From: Cylindrodendrum hubeiense
Lineage: Eukaryota; Ascomycota; Sordariomycetes; Hypocreales; Nectriaceae
Direction of reading: 5' to 3'
DNA: 64,000 bases
Assembly: GCA_014621425.1 (NCBI GenBank)
Contig: JAANBB010000144.1
Coordinates: forward strand, 21,190 to 85,189
Numbering within the stretch: the first letter of the stretch is position 1; each line of letters starts with the position of its first letter. The notes beneath the pieces were generated by a model, which saw only the letters and a list, made by a program, of their open reading frames with translations, was not told the origin of the DNA and ran no database searches. A program made the translations under genes and the position numbers. Below are positions 56,710 to 64,000 of this stretch, in pieces.

Positions 56710-59700
56710 TGTGATTGTGTCGGAGTCGAGGACGGGATGTAGAGGTTGGAGACGAGATTATGGGCCTTCTCGGGAAGGAGGAAAGAAGGACGAGACTCCA
56801 GGAATTAGGAAGACCTCGTTGAGGAGGTTATAAAGGAGAGGGAAAGGATGGATGGGGGGCTGGCGAAGAAGTCGGTTGGGGCGGAGGCGCCAAAAGGGCT
56901 TTATACAGACCCGACCCGGGCGAGTTGAGAGAGTGGGTGGTGGATAGGGAAGAGGCGGACGGACGGGGGGGGTGTGCGAGGAGTGGAGGAGTGGAGGAGC
57001 GTGGCGAGCTGGCGGTCGAAGCAGTAAAGAGCTGCAACAACAACAAGGGCGGAGGCAAATGGGCAAGGCGGTACTGGAGGGAGTCTACCGAACCCTTGTT
57101 TCCGGTGAATTCTAGTTTCTTTGAGGACGCGGGGTTTGGGATTCGGTGACTCGGTGATCTGAGGTGTGCGGATAAGGGAGAAGGAAGTCGGGATCAACAC
57201 GGCGCCGGGGGCGTGAGGGGGGGAGAGTTGGGAATGAGCAGTGACGGGATGGGGAAGAGCGGGCGCTCAGTCCATCTCTGCCTCGGCCTGTCTGTAGCTC
57301 TTCTGTGTGCTCTTCGTGACAGCTGAGACCGAGTGAAGCCTGACTGACGGTGACCAGATAGCTGAGTGACAGTGATGAGATCAAGAGGTTGTGGTGGTTT
57401 TTTCCACCGCTCACGCCCCTTCGTTCACACACCCACCTGCAACAAAAAAAAATCCTTTGGGGATGGACGGACGGAAGGCAGGCAGGCTACGGGGCCCTCA
57501 GGACACTCCGAGGGCCCCCGTCGACAACGCCCATCGTTCTCCTCCACCTTGGTCCCGGCTTCTTCCCGGTACATGGCCGAACTGGATACCAGCGCGGTAC
57601 TCCGCCAAAACTTGCGGGCGGGCTGGGAAAGAGGCTGGGTTGGTTTTTCCTGTTGACGGTTATACTCTCGCTATGTGGGGAACCCCCATTCCTCCGCTGC
57701 AAAGGCATTGAGAACGGTGTTGCATTTGCCCGGCGCCGTACCTCGCAGGTATCGAAGCTGTACAGTGATGCCCTGGCCAATTCTTCCCAAGGGCGTCTCT
57801 TCTACCCGATCTAATCCTGTAACGGGGATGGGACAAGTATCAGCACGGGTGTGCGGCGTAATATGTCTTGTGCTGTCTCCCCCAACTTGTTGGCCTTTGA
57901 TAGCGTTACGTTTCCGATTATCTAGATTGACATCTCTGCGGCCCCTGCGAGAGAGATCCTTCCCCAGATGCCGGCACAGAGAAGAACGAGAGAAATAGCA
58001 ATACCCGAGAAGTGATGCCAAAAAATCAGCCCACGATTGCGAAATTCGCCGCCTGGTATTCGACAATTGGACCGGGCGGCGCAGGGCTGGGCTGGGGACG
58101 TATGAAAGGACCCTTGCTGCTAGCGTACCCTGTTTTTTCCCCCTGTCGTCGCGGAGCTCTCAACACTTGCACCCCCACCCCTTCCCCAACAACTTTTCCA
58201 AAGGACCCACTCGCTCCGGCCGAAGGTCCAGGGACCAATCAATGCGGGGCCCGTGTGTCCGTCCGGTTGCCTCAAACGGCAACAGACACGGGAGGGTTTA
58301 CTGGCGCCGGCGCCGGGTACGTACCGATCCTTGTCGAGGGCCATGTACCCTGCCACGGTCGCTCTGCGGGCGAGATACCTCCTCGACACTGCGGCGCTGG
58401 GCCAACTGCACCAACTGTGTGAGGCATGGGCGCGTGCCTTGCAGCTTCGAGGGCGGCCGGGGCTTGTGTGGGCTTGGAAGCTCCACTGCTCTGCGCTGCG
58501 ATTTGCCGGAGTCCTTGGGGAAATGGGAAAGAGTAGCGCACCGGCGGCAAGGTAAGCAGTTTCTGATGCTTCCAGTTGGTGAATGTTTCCGAGTGGTGGG
58601 TTAGTTAGCCTTGATGTCGTGGCGAACACAAGCCAATTGACGGTGAACCCATTCAACATTCGCTCTGGTCCCGGTGATTCCGGGTCCAGGAGCCATGAAT
58701 TCGTCCCTCATAGCGTGGCATAGGTGCTACTCCCTGCAACGACGATAGGCGCCTGGGTTCGGGCAACGTCATCCATCTGGCCGGACCTTACTCGCTTGCT
58801 TTCTTTGTTGCTTCGCTTCCGTTGAGCATAAGGCACGAAGCATGTTACATTGCCCGCGTCTCTGCAAAGTCAGTAGGTTCAAAGTACAAGCAGGAGTGTA
58901 CATATCTTGCCATAGATAACACCCCATCCATCCATTCCAGTCATCAGCATCTGATTATGGTATCATGATTAGATCGCATTGCCAATTGCCGACCAGCAAA
59001 CCTTGTCAGCTCCCAGTTCAGCACAACAGATCTAGATCAGATCATTCGATTCTTGCTTTCACTGAATCACGTATCCATGCCCCTCAACAGCGCAGCCAAT
59101 CCCGTCCGCCCAAATCCAAGAGACCCTAAAACTCTAGATTTTTTCCACCTGCAACGAAAATGAACAACTACATAAAAAGAGCCCCGGCCTCACCGTCAGC
59201 TTCTCCGCGTCTGGTGCAGAGTCCACCAAGCTTCCTGTCTCAGATCAACCGGTACCTCGGCTCATTTCCCATGCTTGTGACACAATTGAATGGCTGGTGC
59301 TATTCAAGGGAGAATGCGTGTCCCATCATCCTGTCCCCCCAGCTTTTTCCCCAACAGAAATCGGTAGATCGGCTGCGCCAAGCCGAGCGGCGAGTCGCGC
59401 TTGGGCCTTCCTCCATCCCTCGATTTCCCGTGACTGCCTGGCCGGAGGTGGCCAAAACCGCAAACCGCATATCAGTAAAATTGAAAGTCCGGCGCCGAGA
59501 AGCTATCCTTGCATCACGTGCCCCTTCTATCTTTTTCCAGAACGTTTTATGCCCGAGGATCGTCGTGTGGCGTCCGCTATGCCCGTTCAGGACCTGTCAA
59601 AGTTGTTCAAAGCCACGAGGCTTCAGATGGCTTATTTGTTAAGCTTTAAGCCTAAGCCGTCGGCATGGAATCTCTAGTATCTCTCAGATCACTTCACTAC

Positions 59701-60014
59701 ATCTGAAACTTTTATCGGAAGTCCTCATACGGTGCAGAATGTTCTCGATCATATACGACAAGATGTAGAAAGTAAGTATACCAACATATCCATTTCACCC
59801 AAGTCCTCGTAGCGCTTTGTGGAAAGACATCCCCAAGAAAGTCTCCTTCCAAAATAAAGAAACCCAAGCCATGATACCTATGCTCGCATCTCCCATGTAA
59901 ATGCCCACCTATTTCCCGCCAAAAAATGGTTACAATTATACATGATATTCAATCATCAAACAGAAAGAATGAAAAGTGAAACTATAAAGGCACAAAGGGA
60001 ATGATAGGTCTTAG
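56710..60014. other. 3.3-kb spacer
   Basis: Includes the desaturase promoter (TATAAA at 56900-56905) and the 3' region of the kinase-like gene. Overlapping frames at 57366-57814 and 59160-59642 show no domain; I do not support a gene here. Confidence 0.45.
56900..56905 (-). promoter_or_regulatory. TATA box of the desaturase gene
   Basis: TATAAA on the minus strand, within GTCTGTATAAAGCCC, about 190 bp upstream of the ATG at 56709. The distance suits a short 5' leader. Confidence 0.6.
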
Positions 60015-63000
60015 TCAAGTTTTCGCATCCAGTTTCATCGTAGCGTTCAGTGACATGGATTCCACCACGTCCAAATCCTCGTCAATCGTCTGCTTGTTTC
60101 GTATCGCATCGCCGTCGTGATTCGTTAGATAGGCAGCGCCGATTCCAGTCAGTGAATCGTGGTCCTTGAGCTTGTTGCCGCCTGCCTCGACACATGTGCG
60201 GTCGTCACCGATACCGCCATCTCTCTCGATCTGGCAATTTTCTTCCAACCTCGTCTGCATTTCGTTGCCCTCCGCATTCTCTCGTGGTTTGGATGGGGTC
60301 ACCGTCCTCGACGACGGTTCTGTGATGGTTTGTTGAGGCTCAGGTGCTGTGGTCCCATGCAACTCTGGTGCATTGTGCTCTGGCCCTGGTACGTTTTTCA
60401 GTTTCTGTGTCTCTGAGACCTCTACCCCCGCGGTGGGTAATGTCTCTAAACATTGTCTTTTGGCAACATCTTCAGCCATTTTGGGTGTGTATGATGGACC
60501 GTTGTTTTTTGTCAATTCCTCAGGTCCCTCGGCAGGTTTCGTCTTCGATACCCACTCTACCTCCTTCTCTTGGGGCCCTTCCTTATGAGTCTGACAAGGC
60601 GGCATCACGACATCGCAGGCACTGTCTGCTTTCGTGGATGAGTGGTCTCTACCAGCATCAACTGCCGCTCGTGCAGTTCGTGTGGTTACTGGAGCATATT
60701 CGTCTCCGGCTACTTCCACGGTTTTTTTCGTGGTTGAATCGAGGGCAGGCACTTCTGAGGCCCGTTCCCCTTCAGACTCCTCCACTATTCTGCTTTCCGC
60801 CGGGTTGATACTTTCGCATGCTGAGGTGGTTAACCCGTTGTGAACCCCAGATTTCTCTACCGACTCAATTGCGTCTTTGCCTGGGTTCTGGATCTCGCTC
60901 TTCATCGGTGGGTTTTCTACCTTCTCACCAACAGCGGTGTCCGATACCACGGGCAAATCAGGTTCGATGAGGGCGATCTTGTTGGCAATAGGTGTCTCTT
61001 CCTGTGAAATGCCATCAGGGCCCACATCACTATATGAAGATGGAATGTTCCTGTTCGCGGCCCAAGCAGAAATGTCGTATGGACGGCGCGGGGAGTCGCA
61101 TCGGTCATAGTTGCTTGGTAGCGGACTTGGGGGCGAGCGACCTCGTGTATAGTAGTACGGTTCGTATCCCATTGGACTCGCGTCCGCGTATGGCCGACCC
61201 ACGTAGGACCATTCGCTCGGAGGTTCGACCGTTCTAATGTGTGGGTGGTTGTCAGGATGGTAATCATCCACGAGATACTGCTGCAACGTATAGTCTTCGT
61301 CGACAGACATCGACGGTGGATTCAGTTTCCCACGATCATCGTGGGTTGGTGGGGAGGGAAACATCTTGAGGAGCGATGATGCCTGTACCCGCAGTCGGGG
61401 GTCGTCACTGAGGCAAATCTCAGCCATCTGTCGGTACCAGTCGGGAATATTAACTTCTGGACCAAGTATCAACGGCCGTCCTTGGTTTTCTGGCTCGTCC
61501 TCCTGCATTGCCAGAGCCCACAACACCATTCCCAACTGATACAGATCCGACTTGACGCCGATGTACATTGAGATCCGTTGGTTGCATTCGATGAGTGGTG
61601 TTGCCTCTGGAGGCTCCCATCCTACTGGGCACCCTCTCCTGTTGATGTCGATTATTTTAGCATCGCCGTGCTCATCAATCACAATATTGGACAGGGTAAA
61701 GTCGCCTTGGACAAACCCAGAGTCGTGGATATCCGATAATCCCTCGACAATCTGGCGTGCCCACTTTTTCCTCGTCGACCATGGTAGATCAAACTCGCCG
61801 TCTTTGCAGTGTTCGTAAATAATGTCGATGAGAGCGCCCTGGTCTGCGTAGCTGATGAGAAGCCCTTTAACATACTCATCGTGGTCATCCACAACGACGC
61901 CATGGAAACGGATAACGTTGTCCGAGTAGCAGAGCCGATTGAGAGCATTGACTTCGTAAAGGAATTCGTCGACTGTATCCGGGCTGGGGATCTCCTTCTT
62001 GATAAGAGTTTGCCCATGGACGTTCACCTTGTACACAAATCCGGACATGTGTGAGTCAAAGACAATGTCCTGCTCTCGAATCCGCTTGCAGCCCAAGTGC
62101 TTGACCTGGGCAACAGTAGGATATGGGATGATTTCCTACCAAATAGTTAGCTCAGCCAGGGGATGGGACAATTAGCAATACTGACGTTGCCGTCCTCAAC
62201 CACGTGGACGTGCAGCCTCCCGTCGGTAGTCTGGAGTTTTAGATTGGTAACGGTGTCGTAGAATTGGATATCCCGAAGACTCTCCCGGATTGCCTCATAT
62301 ATCTTGGCACTCTTTTCTCTCTGGTATTGCGTGTGAATTAAGTCCATCTCCAAGGAGTTCAAAGGGGCGTTTCGATAATCGAGCGATATGGTGACCCGCC
62401 GCCAGATGTGTTCCTGCTCACGATATGTGACAAAAAACTTTTCCCTCCTTGATCGATCGCGGAAGTGCATACTGAGGTTGAGAATCCAAGTCTTCTCGAG
62501 CTCATCGTGAATCATAGCATCATACTGCGACGTTGTCAAGGAATGGGTATCCGCCGTTGATAAGCTGTCTTGTATAGCGCATTCATCGGTAAGGGTGACG
62601 TCCTCATCCCTAGACACCATCTTCTCCAGCTGAGTCTCCGTAGGAACATCCTCAACAGGGCTCACCGGTAGCGAGGGTAATGGGGGGGCATAACGAGGAA
62701 CTTCGTCCTGCGGGCAGCCGAGAAAACCCGGGGCGCTGATGCGGGGGTCCGCATGAGGCTGAGAGGTGGATGATGCTCGGGGTCCCTGGGAGCGGCGGTC
62801 GACTGAGACGGCTCTCCGCTCATCCGGTGTTGGTTCAACGGGGGCCAAGTTCGTCCTCCGCTCCGACTGTTGGCGCTTAAAGGTCTGCGCACGGGGTAGA
62901 TTGGGGACAACCTTCCGGGACATTCGACGGATCAGGCCGCCCTTTTCGGGGTCGGCCAGGTCAGCACCCTGCTCGGTATCCAAGGGATGGTCGGTCGGGC

Positions 63001-63124
63001 TAGGTGGCGTACTACCACCGTTCTGTCGACCAAAAAACTTGCGAAAGAAACCCTGTGTCCCGGATGGGGTTGATGGTTGTCGAAGTGGTGGCGGCTCAGA
63101 CGCTGCAACGTCCGCCTTTGCCAT
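60015..63124 (-). CDS. Large atypical protein-kinase-like protein
   Basis: Exons 63124-62186 and 62135-60015, with a 50-bp intron joining VVEDGN to EIIPYPTVAQVKHLG; 1019 aa. The N-terminal half (to about 200) is Ser/Pro-rich and basic, followed by a folded region with FFVTYREQEHIWRRVTISLD and VTNLKLQTTDGRLHVHVVED. A kinase-like domain spans about 345-580: a Lys pair in TLIKKE (about 359-360), catalytic loop FVQGDFTLSNIVID, keeping Asp458 and Asn463 but with the usual His-Arg replaced by Gln-Gly, and IIDIN with Asp476 in place of DFG. The C-terminal 430 residues are disordered. The family is widespread in filamentous ascomycetes without assigned function, so kinase activity is uncertain. Confidence 0.85.
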
Positions 63125-64000
63125 GGCCGCGACAATGCGACTGTGGATGAAGTGGGTGTTTCAAGGTACTTGTCGAAGTCACCGCCACGCCGGGCAGTCA
63201 AGGCCAAATGGAAATAGCCAAGTCGAAGATGGCAGTTATGATGAAGTAGGTTGTTGGGAAGTGATTCAGCAGTAATGGCTAGGGAATTGATGGGAGGGGA
63301 TTCGTGGTGGCGAATGGCGGTGCAGGCACATATGCGAATATGGAGGCCTGCGGGTCTTGTTCTATGGATGAGAGCTGACGAAGAAAGGAAACAGGATGGC
63401 TTGGAGTTGCGAGAGAGTGGAAAGATCCAAGCATGCACGCCGGCATCTGATGATGATCGGATGGTGATTACAGGTGCACTGACGAGAACCGGCGAGGGAC
63501 AAGTCACGCAGCCCCTCGGTCAAACAGGCGGACTTCTGACGTGAGGTGAGCGAAGAGGAGAGACCATGTCTCGCCCATGAAGAACAGGAGCGAGCCACGA
63601 TGAGCGACGAGGGTAGTTTAGGCGTTATGGCAGCCCGAGGAGGCTGGGAGCGCCTGGTCGGTGAGAGCGGGTCCTCGTCGTGGAGCGAGGCCGGCGGAGG
63701 CGGAGGCGGCTAAGAGTCAGACGAAGCGGTGATGAAGAGACGAGGCGAAAAGGGGGCGGCCAGCAATTGGAGCGAGGCTGATGGACGGTTAAGAGCTGGA
63801 TAACCAGAGTCCAGGACCCGGGTCGTGAGAAGGGGGACGAACGATGACTTGAGATGCACAGCGTGCTGATATTAAACCATGCCCTCGACGTCGGCCTACC
63901 TAAAGCGGGCGGCGGCGGCGGCAGTAGTAGCGGGTATGAGGGCCAAGTGTGAGTGGGCGTTGGTGTGGGTGGGCTGAGTGGGTTTGGGTGGGTTGGTGGA
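63125..64000. other. Upstream region of the kinase-like gene
   Basis: Promoter and leader of the kinase-like gene, extending to the edge of the window. No further gene is visible; the last 150 bp are G-rich with GTGG/GGGT runs. Confidence 0.45.

Noticed and set aside
59160..59642. 160-codon plus-strand frame
   Set aside because: No recognisable family, no splice or promoter evidence.

Overview
The window looks like a core chromosomal segment of a filamentous ascomycete (Pezizomycotina, most likely a Sordariomycete). The evidence is short spliceosomal introns (mostly 49-83 bp, GT-AG with CTRAC-like branch sites), single-copy housekeeping genes of fungal type (CLASP/Stu1, LIM-RhoGAP, CYA5-like PPR protein, Lsb6 PI4-kinase, Seh1, and an Ole1 desaturase with a fused cytochrome b5), and long gene-poor spacers carrying minisatellites and GTAC-type palindromes. 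Seventeen protein genes can be supported. I found no convincing tRNA, rRNA, CRISPR array, virus or intact transposon. Exon boundaries were worked out by hand from splice signals, reading frame and family motifs.

Layout. 0-2 kb: a Rid-family protein with a GC-AG intron and the mitochondrial YqeY-like protein Aim41, both on the minus strand. 4.2-6.0 kb: an intron-rich LaeA-like methyltransferase (10 exons, 307 aa), alone in a gene-poor, accessory-looking stretch of about 7.8 kb. 9.7-12.2 kb: type II PI4-kinase lsb6 with an apparent 1-nt frameshift. 14.8-20.1 kb: a small Arg/Ser-rich unknown and a 1260-aa PPR protein, plus strand. 20.7-25.9 kb: an Atos-like protein (minus) and the ribosome-biogenesis factor Fyv7 (plus). 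26-32.3 kb: a long spacer with repeats and palindromes. 32.3-41 kb: convergent LIM-RhoGAP (plus) and Stu1/CLASP (minus). 43.4-45.6 kb: a BSP-family zincin-like protein and a one-TM unknown, converging. 48.3-51.5 kb: a 67-aa small protein with an intron and a cyclin-L-like gene. 52.6-56.7 kb: nucleoporin Seh1 and the delta-9 desaturase, converging. 60-63.1 kb: a large atypical kinase-like protein.

The genes form no evident operon or biosynthetic pathway. Several touch polarity and membranes (PI4P synthesis, Rho signalling, microtubule stabilisation, fatty-acid desaturation), but the order looks like ordinary syntenic housekeeping. The best second-look items are the lsb6 frameshift, the methyltransferase island with a weak polyketide-synthase-like fragment beside it, the apparent loss of the catalytic arginine in the Rid protein, the stop-free 72-bp intron in the desaturase, the 67-aa gene, and the recurring TACGGAGTA / GTAGGTACCTAC motifs. 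I did not find a clearly novel system.
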